From contig JAJGOT010000059.1 of assembly GCA_022457155.1 (NCBI GenBank), positions 419,001 to 483,000 on the forward strand: 64,000 bases of DNA, read 5' to 3'. The position numbers were made by a program, and so were the translations under genes. A model generated the notes under the pieces. The model was not told the DNA's origin. It worked only from the letters and a program-made list of their open reading frames with translations, and did no database searches. Shown piece after piece: positions 1 to 11,036 of the stretch. The first letter of the stretch is position 1; every line of letters starts with the position of its first letter. The DNA comes from Cladopsammia gracilis. Its lineage: Eukaryota > Cnidaria > Anthozoa > Scleractinia > Dendrophylliidae.

Positions 1-516
1 GTAAAATTAGACTAATCTACATTAAGTTGTAGCTAATTTGGTTCACACCTGTTTGTAGCTGTCGCGTGGGTCTTTCCATAGAACAAACTAAGGCAGACCC
101 TACAGGGAAGGAACTTGCCAGGATTTTTATTTAAAGCTCAGTCCAGATACAAGGCCTTATAGTCATTTTAAATATTTGCAGAAACCCATAAGTGGGTTGA
201 AACGTGCAACTGTCTCTTGTACGCTTCAAAACAAGCCTCTGATTATTCAATTTGCTAAGAAGTTGTTACAGCTATATTTGGAAAATCAAGATAAAAATAT
301 TAACCAATCAATTCGCTAGAACAACTTGCTTCCAATCTCCCTTGACCGAGGGGTTTCCAAATACGGTACTAAGCAAAAAATGACTATTCGGAAGCTGTGA
401 ATGCGCGTTACACGTTTCAACCAACTTATGGGTTTCTGATATTTGTAATAAATTATACTATAAAGATTAAAAAGTAGAGTTTTCTTATTAGCACAATGTC
501 GTCTCAAAGTTTCATA
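1..516. other. TMEM43 intron, nothing recognised
   Basis: No conserved exon of TMEM43 and no clear repeat structure was found here. The preceding TMEM43 exons must lie outside the window. Confidence 0.5.
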
Positions 517-806
517 GAGCAGTTTTCAATTGAGTGTCAAAAGTAATTAACAGTTGCTTTGGTTTTTCATTGCTACGCTTTGTTATTGGCTAAAAAATCT
601 CGCGCCACTTTCTCGACCAATCAGAAGTAAAACCAAAACCAATCGTGACTTGCTCGCACGCGTTTTCCCGCGCTTGGCGCCGCCGACAATGCCCGACATG
701 TAATTGCTTCGAGCTCTGATTGGTTCATTGGATTGTTTACGACTGCTGTGATTGGTCAGAGTAATTACTTTGGTTTTGGTTTTGCACACTCAATTGAAAA
801 CTGCTC
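517..806. mobile_element. MITE with 20-bp-class TIRs (GAGCAGTTTTCAATTG...)
   Basis: Starts GAGCAGTTTTCAATTGAGTG and ends with its reverse complement, 290 bp in all. Inside are mirrored CCAATCA/TGATTGG blocks. A related, more diverged copy is at 56690-56927, and an end fragment is at about 35740-35824. Confidence 0.8.
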
Positions 807-1059
807 CATATCGCCAAATTCCATCAAATATGCAATTATAATTGGATGAAAATATTCTACAGAGCAAAATAAAAGCAGTAGTTTGAAGATATATGGTGTA
901 GCTAGAAACACGACCCCACAAGCAAGAGTTTTGCTTTAACTTATATCGTACATCAATAAAGAATGTTGTTGTTATTGCAAGAATTGAAGTGGATTACAGT
1001 ACATCAAATTTGATTTCATGACAGGCGATCAAGAAATCAAACTTGTCATTCTTGTGCAA

Positions 1060-1230
1060 GTTTGACCTTTTTAGCAGTTATTTTATCTCTTTACTTAATA
1101 TGTCTTTGCTTTCATCGCTTTTTGGGTTGTTTTATTTCTATTTCAAGATAATAAACCAAGCTTTAGCAATCACCTGGCCCAGAAAATAATGCCAAACACG
1201 ATATTATCAGTCGGGACAGTGTCGCTTTAA
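1060..1230. repeat. Fragment of the 1.35-kb repeat family of 57-61 kb
   Basis: The stretch with TTTCAAGATAATAAA, an AAACACGATAT-like block and CGGGACAGTGTC resembles 58015-58165 and its tandem relatives. It is a dispersed, diverged copy lying just before the first visible TMEM43 exon. Confidence 0.6.
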
Positions 1231-1295
1231 AGTATTTGCTGGAGCCTGTGTAAGCTTTTTTTACTTATACGATTTCTGACATGTACGTTATATAG

Positions 1296-4200
1296 CAATG
1301 GAATGGAAAGATCACATTGTTAGAAGCGATGGCTTTGATAATCCCTCCGGACATCAAAATCCATACAGCATGCCAGTGGAGTCGTACACAAGAGAAGCAG
1401 ATGTGGTCAAGGTTGGAGCTTTCAGTTTATCAAAAGGTAAAATGCATACGAGGTTTATTCCCGGGGGCGGGAGTGCGAGGGGGGGGGGTGGGGGGGGGGG
1501 GAGCGGGGGGGGGGGTGCGGTAATCGACAAAGTTTTGTACGGGGATACTCCGCCCCAAGGCCCAAACCCTTATCCTTTAATATACCGTTTTTGGCAGAAA
1601 AGGTACCCCTTTGATATACACTGTACCTAGTTGACTTACATCCCTGACGTACATTCCTGATACATGTTTTTGGCTAACATTTGAGCAACATTTGCCCACT
1701 TTCCCTTCAGAATAAACATTAAAATTCTTTAATAAACGAATTAGGCGTAACGTGCGACCTAAATGGCATTTTCCCCTGCCCTTTTCTGTACTTCAACTTG
1801 TGAAATCCCTACCCTTTTATATGCCCCCAGTCTGAAAAAGGTACCCTTTTTTGTATTGTATTGTATTGTATTGTATTGTACCCTTTTCGGGCGGAGCATC
1901 TCCGTGTAGCCCATTATAGGGAGTACCCTCCTCCCTTCGGGTGTCTTTTACATTGTTCTTGTTTGTGCCTTCCTATTTTTACAAGAACCACATTGTCGCC
2001 AACTGTTTTGCCAACTATTGATGCTACGTTCAGTGTACACATGAACTTGACTTTGCCGACACTAGTTTGCCAACAAAGGGCCCGTTTACACAGGCAATTT
2101 TTGTCGCGCTCTCCAATGCAACTTTTGTCGCAAGTGTAAACTAGCCAAGGTTTCTGTGATACTCGGGTGCGACGTAAAGTTCCTGTAATTTGCTGTGATT
2201 TCCTAAAAATCGCCGCCAAGTTTCATGAGGTTCTGCGACATCGTACTGAAATCGCCGCTATTTTACACCGAGATTTGAAGATTCAACTTGCGCGCGACAA
2301 AAATTGCATCGAAAAGTGCGATAAAAATTCCACAAAATATCGCCTGTGTAAACGGGCATTTAAGGCGGCTTTAAACTGTCATGTGCTCTCGTTCATTCCC
2401 ATGTGCTCTAAAAGAGATAGAAGATTGAACTCTCGTTCTCTTTGCTCCAGAAAAGGGTCTAGAAAGAGTTGACGATCGTCACCCACTTTCGTCAACTCTC
2501 TCATCGACGTTTGTGCTCGTTTTTCAGTGGCCGAATGTGTTTATTTTCTATGTTGTTATTTTACAGGTCTTACTGGAAAAATCAATAATTTCCATCCACT
2601 TACTCCAAGAGATATAGTTAAAAGAGGGCACACGATGTATATTCACAATGGAATGTTCTATCACGCTAAGGATCCGTTTTATCCTACGGTAAGAAAAAAA
2701 ATTATCGCAAAATATTTGCTATTTTTGTAAGGGGCTATTATCAGAGAAAAGTATAAAGCAAGGCTGGTACTAACGCGACAACGACATGACAGAGCCCAAA
2801 CTGAAAGCCAAAATGCAACCGTAGACAGCTAATACGACTTGGTTGGGTCTCGTCAGCACGGTGTAGCAGCCAAAAGATAGAAAAACTAGCGCGAACGCCA
2901 GTTATTCTCAGAGAGCTCTTAATGATTTAGTCAATGTTTCGTTTCGCCTTGGTGAGATTTGATCTCATTCACTCTTTTTAACTTTTCTTCCGTTCGTTTA
3001 TATTTTTTCGCCCTTTTCTTTTCTCCCTCTCCCCAGCTAGCTGCGCCTTCATCTCTGAGGATGATCTCAATATAGAAAGCGCGCTTTTTATTTACTTTTT
3101 TCTTTTCTAGAGGAGCTGTGACAAGACAGTTTTTTCCTGCAACGCAACGCTGACGAGAGCTGTTGCGAGTCAAGTTGCGGATAAAACTGCGCGTGTAACA
3201 CGGTTGTGCCGAAATCATATCGTCCAGAAGGACGTCGGACACCTTATTGAGACTTATATAACGTAATGTCGACACTAACAATTTTATTTTCAATAATATT
3301 TTTGAGTGTAAAAAAGAAAATCTAAAATCCCCACTCAGGATTGAACCTGTGACCTCAGCTAGGCTTAGGCTAACATAGCCTACCGTACCACTGTACCACC
3401 TAGCTTCTCGAGTTGTTTAGTCCTAAATTTAACTATATAAACTGCTACCCCCAACCTCAACTGAAAGCTAACCAGTTACTACGTTATATAAGTCTCAATA
3501 AGGTGTCCGACGTCCTTCTGGACGGTATGATTTGGGCTTGACCGTGTAACACCCTCTCTTAGCAACGTATCTCGCAACGAAAAAATTGCGTTGCTAGTTG
3601 CAAAAAAACGTTAAAAGCTTCTCACATACTGAGCTTGGGCTGCCTGTGGTTGAACACTTCACACAGACTGTGGTTGAACGCTTCTCACATACTGAGCTTG
3701 GGTCTCCTGTGGTTGAACACTTCTCTATACTTTTCACAACATTGTGAGACAAGGGCAAGCGTGTAACATGTAATATGCAACTTGTCTTGTAATACTTTCG
3801 CCAGTGTTGCGTTGCAAGTCGCAATAAAAAATAGCCTCGTGTAAGAGCACCTTGGGAGAAACAGTTTTTGTTGTAGTTCATACAATAAATATTCGTGTTA
3901 TTTTACAACAAGGTCGGAGAGGTACGAGTGCAGTTTTCATATGCTGGATTGAGTGGGCAGCCTGGCTCAGGTATAGGAGACCCAATGAAGGTAAGGAAAA
4001 ATAACCTTAAAAGTGGCAATGACAAGTTTTTTTAAAAATTAAACTTCCGTACCGACACGTAACAGCACGAATTGGTCGCGTTTAATTGTTTAAAAGGAAA
4101 GGAAAAGACAGGAGAAGAAAGAAGCTAAACGAGTAAAACTAGATCAAATATACAATCATCGTTTTTTGAAGTTAACAAGAACGGGCGTCCAATCAAACAC

Positions 4201-7200
4201 TGAAAGAAAAACCATTGGTTCCCAGAAGACACACCAGAAAAATCAAAAGCGTGACGTTGGTTTGAAAACCCGATCTCAATTACCATACATTTTAGCGATT
4301 TTATTCCTTCGTTTTCTCCATATTTAATGATCAGTTTGAGAAGCTATATCAAACACTCGAAAAAGTGTTTCACCAGGTATCCAAACACCTTGAAGTGAGT
4401 TGAACAAAACTCGGCCGCGCCTTGTTGTATCAATCCAGTTCTCGGTGTATTGAAGTTCTGATGAAAAACTCCTCGTGTTTGATATATTACATAAATCTAC
4501 GCGAATAATCTAATTGTTAAATAACTTTTAGGTCAGCATTGTAGCCAGACAGGAAGGTGGAGGATTGTCGCATTATCACACCAAATCTGGGGATACACTG
4601 GAGTTTCTTTACCCTGGACAAATGACTGCTGAGGTGAGAAACAAAAGCGAGTTGCAAAGACATCTACAGGTTTTCCAAAATGGCGCATACATGGGCGTTT
4701 TGAACTGCTACTTTAAATTGGAGATTTATTTCTTTATCTATGTTTTTTTTTATGAGAAATTGTCAAGGCCGGAATCTTTGACTTGTTATATGCAAACATC
4801 GCTTGCGCCTCTGCAAAGCATTCATTATATTACAATCAATTGGCTTTGCAATCGCAGGCGATTGGAAGTGGTATAGTTAAAATCACCTCAAAATCGCATC
4901 AAAAATAGCCTCTTAAAACGCCATTTTATGCTACAGAAACCGAAGCTAAAGCGTCGAGAGTTTGGGACACTAGAAAATGTGGTTTTATCAACAGATTGGC
5001 CACCATTTCGAGCGCTAGCCCTTCACGAAACTAACCCCGTTATTCATTTGCGGCACTAAATTCATTGACTGGTTATGTCTTCTTCCTATAGTTATTGATT
5101 ATTTCTTCTTTTTAAAACAAATTACAGGAGATTTTCGATGCTGAGCATTCTGCAAACACAGTTCTCACGTGGGTTCTTAGGGGCGTGGGGTGGATGTTGA
5201 TGTTCATTGGTTTTCAGTTGATGACCAGTTTACTAACAGTACTAAGTAAGTATTTGTTTCTGTGTAATTTATCTTTATGCTATATACTGAATTCTACGTG
5301 CATACAAGGTTCTATATCACCCGCGTCCTGCGTACTGCTAGCATCAGCTATGTCCAAAGCGTCATGAAGAAAGATGGTGAATTTTAAGCTCCAGTAAAGC
5401 CTGGTTTTCGCTAGCGACGCAAGCACAAGCGCAAGCATAACAGCTCTTATTTTACCGTGAAAACGGACTCGACGCAAGCATAAGCACAAGTGCAAGCACA
5501 AGCACAAGGATCAAAATGTTTCCCTTTCTTGTGCTTGCGCTTGTGCTTGCGTTCGCACAACACTCGGTGCTTGACAGTTTCTGCCACCATATTGGCCGAG
5601 TCGAGAATGGAACTTGTAACTAGTAAACATCGTGTTCTTATGCTTGTGCTTATGCAAAAAAATGTCGACGTTCGTTTTCACTTGGTATAAACTACTTATG
5701 CTTGCGCATGTGCTTGCGTCGCTGGTGAAAACCAGGCTTAATGAAATGACGCGTTTCATATATAACCAAGTATATGGCCCTGTGCGCCTCATTGGCGCAA
5801 TAGGCCTAGATGATGATGATGATGATATGGCCAAGCTCTCCACGAGTCTCTCGTAGCTCAGTGGTTAGAGCATCCGACCAGTTTACGGAAGGTCATAGGT
5901 TTAATGAACATTACGGAGCTTAAAATAGCCCTTTTCGCTGTTAACCTTTCTCATTTGCATTACAAAAAAGTCAACGTGGCTGCGAGGCAATGTAGAACAA
6001 AAACTACAAAATGGCTCGAAATTGCCTAGCAACCACGTTGACTTTTATTGTAATGCAAATGAGAAAGGTTAACCGCGAAAAGGGCTATTTACCATCTTTC
6101 CTTATTTATCAAATGTACCAAAACTTGTAATGCACGTGCTAATTAACGTATGTTAACGCACGTGCAAACTGAGTGTTGTTTTGCTAATGAATCTATTGTA
6201 ATGCACGTGCAAAACTGTTGTTTTGCTAATTAACCTATTGCACGGGCAAAACTGATGTCAGTTTTAAATTAAGCTTGCACGTGCATTTTTTTTTTTAACA
6301 TTACTGTTAACATTTTTTAACATTTTTTAACATTACTGTTAACATTACTTTTCGTTACCGTCGTGTTAGTAAGGGCCTGGTCGCACTAGGAAAAGTTTGA
6401 TCAAATTTGTGCTTGTTTAAGATGACAATCTGTCATCACATCAAGTTTCCTAATGCGATCGGTTTTTTCGCAAATTTTGAAAAAATGGAAATTCCGGCTA
6501 AACTTCAAAGACGCCGTAGTGTATTGGTGGGGCAGGCCGATTTAAAAAAAAAAAATCGAGGAAAACAAAGAAATCGCTTCCGGAGCTGTCAGTGCTAATC
6601 GATTTGACCCAGATACAGAGGTTCGTCAGAGAAAAGTTGTGTAATACGGCTGGGTATTTTACGAGTCAGTTTTTACTTTTTCGAGGTTTTACGCGAGAAA
6701 AAATAAACACCGACGAGAGCCAACCCGTGAATAAGAAATGCTAAAAAAGCGTAACGCAATATTGCGTTAAGCTTATGTTTTCACACTGACACGGTTCAAT
6801 ATTTTTTTAAAATTAAACGTAAGGATTTTTGAGAAACGCAAAAAGAAAAATACAGTGCACCACTTTCATAATGTTCATTCCGAAGAAGAAAGAAGAAAAA
6901 GAAAAAAAAAAGGAACAGCATGAGCGTGATTCGAACCTGGGGCCTTTCGGCTGTTAGTCCGCGCTTTACACCATTCGACCACCGTGATCACTGACCTAAA
7001 ATTTGATAAATTTTATTAGCTTAAGGTAAATAAGCATCAAAACGCGTGTCTCGGTTGAAAATTCCTTTTTGATCGATTTTAACCTTGCATTGAAGACTCC
7101 AAATGCGAAAAATCTTAAAGCTTATTGTTGTTTATATTCGTTTACAACAATTTAGTTATTGTTATCGCTGGATTCACGCTGTTCTTGTTACAAAACGCAT

Positions 7201-9060
7201 TCGTAACAAAGCATAACTGATGGAAGGAGTGAGCGAGTGAGTGACTCATTTGCATATCTGTCGCCGTTACCGATAACCCGTTCATTACGCATGCGCGTAT
7301 ATCACGGGTTAAAAATGACTAGCTCTATTACACAACTTTTCACTGAATAAATTGTGTATTATATGACAGAAGTCTTCTCCCAAGTCTATGCTTTTTGCAA
7401 GTGTTTTCCCTAGCGCTTACTTAGATGTGTAATATCGTGTCATATTTGCATTCGTCTTGGTGCGTATTCGCACTGTAAAATGCTATGTCCAATAATGACC
7501 TGTATTCAATATTCAATCGACGGGAACTTTGTCATCACGCGTATGTTGTTTTCGACAGCATGGACGGACAGTGCGATCCTAAAATGTTCTCAAATTTTGG
7601 GACTTCCTTTTGCGGTTTCAAATTTTTGGGAATTTTTGCACGGGCTAATGTTTGTTTTACCCTGCGAGCAGTGGATTCTCCTACGCCGACGAACGAGAGA
7701 GAAACCAATGCGAGCATCCGTTAAGGTGATGTTACACGGGACGATTCGCAACGACCATTTTTAGCGCAACGATGTTGCACTAAAAGTTGATGCCGTGTAA
7801 CATGGGTGCGCAGACGATTTTCTTCGCAATTTGTGCGTTGCAAGTTTTTGTAGCTCATTCTCGCAAACTCGCAACACAAAAATTTTGAAGAAAATCGTCC
7901 GCGCACCCATGTTACACGGCATCAACTTTTAGCGCAACTTCTGGCGCAACTTTGTTGCGCTAAAAATCGTCGTTGCGAGTCGTCCAGTGTAACATCACTT
8001 TTAGTTCCTTTGATCGAGTCCAGCGCCATGAACGAATAAATAAACTTTGAACCGGTAAAACAGGTTTACAAACTTGTTTAGCCTCTCGCGCATGCACTCA
8101 TTCACGTAACTGCTGTGTTTAAGCGAGCCCGCAATGTAACAATCAAAATGGTGTCCAAGGTGACGAAGACATTTTTGCCACGAAACAACGGCACGTGCTA
8201 CAATTTTCCCGCGAAACAACATCAAATGCATCACGTGGGGCGTCACATGGCTGCGCATGCTCGATGGAAAAGCAAACGGGTGCTCTCAGTGTTTTCTCTC
8301 TCGTGCACATGCAAAACGTTTTAAGTTTTAAATTAAGCTTTTTTTTAATGTACGTGCATTTTGTTAATATTACTGACGTTTTCGTTTCGTAACCGTCGTG
8401 TTAAGGCCCCTTTACACATGCGATTTTTGTCGCGCTCTTCAATGCAATTTTTGTCGCATGTGTAAACGGGCGGCGATTTCAGTGCGACTCGGGTGCGATA
8501 TTTGCTGTGATTTCCCAAAAATCGCCGCCAAGTTGCAGCAGGTTTCGAACATGTTCGAACAAAAATCGAATCAAAAATCGCATGTGTAAATGGGCCTTTA
8601 GTAACGTCTGCGTTGTCGCTGTTTTTAACTCGTGAATAAGTGAAGTATAATGAACGAGTTACAGCAGACAGGGGCAAATATGCAAATTTACAAGGGAACT
8701 CACAAGGGAGTCTTTGATTCTTTTGTTTTTGTTTTGAGTTGAGAGGCAGTCTCGGGAAAACAAAACGCGCTGTTTAAATTTTTGGGGTCAGTCAAGAAGT
8801 GCTTATTCAAACAGGCGAATGCTCACGTCACACTTTCTTGTTCTTTACCAGTCTCCTGGTTGCCAATTGTCCGTGAGTTGGTGGGCCTGGGTTTGACCTT
8901 GCTGTGCCTGTGTCTCGCTACCTCATTGTCCTTGGTTACCATAGCAATTGGCTGGATTGCCCACCGACCACTTCTGGGCCTGACATTATTGGCAGCAGCC
9001 GCTGTTCCGATAGTGATATCCAGACAGCGAGCGCAGACTGCTGATCATCGCAAGAGATAG
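1296..9060 (+). CDS. TMEM43: TMEM43 (LUMA) family membrane protein, 5'-partial, 7 exons seen
   Basis: Exons at 1296-1436, 2567-2688, 3913-3990, 4532-4633, 5128-5245 and 8852-9060 (stop TAG 9058-9060) have GT-AG borders and compatible phases (the first starts with two bases of a split codon). The translation follows vertebrate TMEM43 block by block: EWKDHIV, NPYSMPVES, FSYAGLSG, ARQ...TKSGDTLEFL, then a C-terminal half with hydrophobic spans in the fifth exon of this list (GVGWMLMFIGFQLMT) and two more in the last (around VRELVGLGLTLLCLCLATSL and LLGLTLLAAAAVPIVIS). Known members are multipass proteins of the inner nuclear membrane and ER that bind lamins and emerin; that role is inferred here from homology. 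The N-terminal third, with the first membrane span, is not visible and should lie left of base 1. The last intron, 3.6 kb, is almost entirely transposon debris. No disabling change was seen. I count six exons with firm borders; the call's seventh would be outside the window. Confidence 0.93.
1474..1517. repeat. Poly-G/G-rich tract
   Basis: Runs of G interrupted by single A, T or C on the + strand, at the start of a TMEM43 intron. It is likely G-quadruplex prone and error prone in sequencing. Confidence 0.8.
1850..1880. repeat. (TATTG)n microsatellite
   Basis: About six pentamer copies. Confidence 0.85.
2079..2357. mobile_element. MITE, TIR GGCCCGTTTACACAGGC
   Basis: Left end GGCCCGTTTACACAGGC followed by a GTCGCG block; right end GCCTGTGTAAACGGGC preceded by GCGACAAAAATTGC-like sequence. 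A second, shorter member is at 8403-8599. Confidence 0.8.
3212..3533 (-). mobile_element. Foldback element with an internal tRNA-like SINE module (copy 1)
   Basis: Inverted arms of about 50 bp (outer block AATCATA..CGTCCAGAAGGACGTC, inner block GGACACCTTATTGAGACTTA) enclose, on the minus strand at about 3337-3407, a tRNA-like unit with A box TGGTACAGTGGTA and B box GGTTCAATCC. The same core in the opposite orientation is at 63426-63766. Confidence 0.8.
3613..3728. repeat. Short tandem duplication in TMEM43 intron
   Basis: About two copies of a unit of roughly 60 bp containing CTTCTCACATACTGAGCTTG and CTGTGGTTGAACAC. Confidence 0.65.
4270..4500. repeat. Dispersed repeat, partner at 61827-62075
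   Basis: Shares TTTTATTCCTTCGTTTTCTC, ATGATCAGTTTGAGAAGCTA and CCTCGTGTTTGATATA with the second copy in the same orientation. The element class is unknown. Confidence 0.75.
4634..5127. other. TMEM43 intron, nothing recognised
   Basis: No repeat structure or coding signal was found. Confidence 0.4.
5397..5739. mobile_element. Foldback MITE, TIR AAGCCTGGTTTTC, arms of (AAGCAC/AAGCGC)n
   Basis: Starts AAGCCTGGTTTTCGCTAGCG and ends with the near reverse complement. Both arms continue as a hexamer-like series of AAGCACAAGCGC words, so each arm is itself a simple repeat. Confidence 0.82.
5848..5905 (+). repeat. tRNA-derived SINE fragment
   Basis: TAGCTCAGTGGTTAGAGCAT is a good A box and GGTCATAGGTTTAA a weakened B box. 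No intact cloverleaf was found. Confidence 0.55.
5923..6090. mobile_element. Palindromic MITE (AAATAGCCCTTTTCGC arms)
   Basis: Arms of about 65 bp, nearly perfect inverted complements, around a loop of roughly 35 bp. The whole would fold into one hairpin. Confidence 0.85.
6722..7310. mobile_element. TIR element with internal tRNA-like module (copy A)
   Basis: Starts AACCCGTGAATAAGAAATGC and ends ...CACGGGTT. The body is alignable along most of its length with 14277-14943, including CACACTGACACGGTTC, the AAGAAGAAAAA tract, GGAAGGAGTGAGCGAGTGAG and CCCGTTCATTACGCATG. Confidence 0.85.
6918..6990 (-). repeat. tRNA-like module inside TIR element copy A
   Basis: On the minus strand: CACGGTGGTCGAATGG, then a short hairpin with a CTAACAG loop, then the B box GGTTCGAATC. 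The acceptor ends do not pair well, so it is not called as a functional tRNA. Confidence 0.6.
7724..8000. mobile_element. Palindromic MITE (GGTGATGTTACAC arms)
   Basis: Long inverted arms containing GTTACACGG, AGCGCAAC and AAAAGTTGATGCCGTGTAAC against their complements. It lies in the last TMEM43 intron. Confidence 0.85.
8403..8599. mobile_element. MITE, TIR AAGGCCCCTTTACACATGCG
   Basis: Right end CGCATGTGTAAATGGGCCTT matches the left end inverted. Shares the GTCGCGCTCTTCAATGCAA block with 2079-2357, so it is the same family. Confidence 0.85.
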
Positions 9061-9266
9061 ACAATATTAAATTGATAGTTGCAAAGGCGAATGGTGTAAT
9101 ACTCTTGTACGCAACCAGCTCTTGTCTTCGATCCCAGGACACGTCTGCCAAAATATGGACTATTTTGATGAGAAATAGAACACAAACTACGATGGCCCAA
9201 GAACAAAAGTCTTTATGGACTATTTTGTCACGTGACACGATGAAATGGCGTTTTCGGAGGTTATTT

Positions 9267-9380
9267 AACTATTATAGCGCGAAAGCGCGCGTGATATCGC
9301 CTAATACTTAGCCGACGAGGCCGTAGGCCGAGTCGGCTAAAATTAGGCGATATCACGCAAGCTTGAGCGCTATAATAGTT
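9267..9380. mobile_element. Short palindromic element downstream of TMEM43
   Basis: AACTATTATAGCGC...GATATCGCCTAAT..TTAGCCGAC mirrored by GTCGGCTAA...GGCGATATC...GCGCTATAATAGTT. One nearly full-length hairpin of 114 bp. Confidence 0.85.
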
Positions 9381-10222
9381 TTATAATTCAATACATTGAT
9401 AACAAAGCACAGTTTGAAGAAAAACTATCGAGGCCGGTCCGCCATTTTTGCCTTCTCTTGTCAAAATGCGAAGTTTACCGTCATCGTTGGATATACGTCA
9501 TGTAGACATAGCGTATATCGATAACTTTTTTACCATATTTGGGCAGTGTATCAATGTGTTGAATTATAATGTCAATTATTTGCAGCCGTGTTTGTTTTCT
9601 GGAACCGTTCTTGTTTTACACAACAAAATGCTCCAAGATTTTTGGCAGTTATTTTAGTAGCCTTGTCAAGAAGCTTCAACTGCATTACTATATTTTAAGA
9701 GTGATCAGCATCAAATTTCTCCTTGTAATATTAATGCCTTATCAATCAAAAAGGTCATGAGAATAAGGACATGATCACACAAGATGAATTCTCTTGATAT
9801 CCAAACAATTTCTCCCCACTGCTGCTATAGGAAATGTATAGGGACAAGAAATGAGAATTTTAATTTTGATGTTAGGACTTAAAGGGTTAAATCCCCATTA
9901 TATGCAAACGAAACGAGGGCCGTTTAATTCTAGACTTGTAATAGTAGACGCGGGAACGGCAAAGCGTCGTATGAAAGGAGTTTTCAAATGAAATACTTCA
10001 AAGGTAGGATATATTCAATGTATAAGATAAGAAACAAGAAACTCATTAAGGAATTTCTGATATTTAATTTAATGCAAACGTAGTGCAGATGTAGAATTTT
10101 AATAAAGAAAAACAACATGATAATGTTTTTAATGTCCCGTACATTGTATTAGTTCCCTTGGTATTGGCCACTTAATGCTATACGCGTAACAAAGAGTGTG
10201 AGCACGTGATCATTCTATGTGA

Positions 10223-10259
<37 letters not shown>

Positions 10260-10299
10260 ACAATGGCTCGTCGAACTGACTTATGAAATGAAAAAATGA

Positions 10300-10420
10300 G
10301 TAGAGATCTGTATGAAAAGTTAATGCATACTAATTAGCTCAGCAGAAATCTGTATCAAAAGTTAATGCATACTAATTAGCTCAGCAGACATCTGTATCAA
10401 AAGTTAATGCTACTGTTTAA
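10300..10420. repeat. 41-bp tandem repeat, about 2.7 copies
   Basis: Units of ATCTGTATCAAAAGTTAATG followed by CATACTAATTAGCTCAGCAG. Confidence 0.8.
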
Positions 10421-11036
10421 TAATTCATCAACTCAGTTGATCTGTATTGGGGTTTACAAACCTTCATTAAACATTCATTTCTTTTGTATTTTCCTTATGA
10501 ATTATTAATGAATTTTATAAGCAACTTTAAAGACCACAGCTCTTGTAGAAATGGAGCAAATCCCCTCTGAATATTGAAACAGTAGGAATTGAAGAATTAC
10601 CATGCTTGACAGGCACTTATTCAAATAAATAAATGTATATAAATTTAGAGCATTTTACAAAGTCTCGATGCCCTTACAGTAGCCTAACATAAAACCTAAA
10701 AATCCTACAAGAAGAAAACTACCGACTATAGACTGTAATGCTACTGAATAATACTGCTATTATGCAAAAATAATAAAATTGAAAATCACAAATTGAAAAG
10801 ATAGGTTTTTAGTTGTTACTTAAAAGTGTTAGAAGATTTACAGTTGCGAAGGTGTAAAGGATGCGAGTTCAATAACATGACGGAGGCAACAGAAAAAGAT
10901 CTATCTCCTATGGATCTATCCGCTAGGTAAGGAAATACCATATGAAAAGCAAATTCTTCTAAGCTTGTTCTTGCACAGGGACACTTAATATATGGATGGT
11001 GATCCTGTGTTGGTCATGTTCACTGATTGTCCCCAG

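Larger units (their letters stand above)
9061..11036. other. Spacer between TMEM43 and the EEA1-like exons
   Basis: Holds the hairpin at 9267-9380, fragments of the 241-bp repeat family (10165-10210 and 10515-10580) and a 41-bp tandem repeat (10300-10420). No convincing exon was found, which matters because the upstream part of the EEA1-like gene should start here. Confidence 0.55.

Noticed and set aside
5511..5856. Open frames in the AAGCAC-type foldback
   Set aside because: Both strands read as simple-sequence peptides of the hairpin arms; no coding evidence.
10877..10926. Possible first exon of the EEA1-like gene (ATG ... AG/GTAAGG)
   Set aside because: It has a good donor, but its phase does not fit the next exon's coiled-coil frame and there is no homology.
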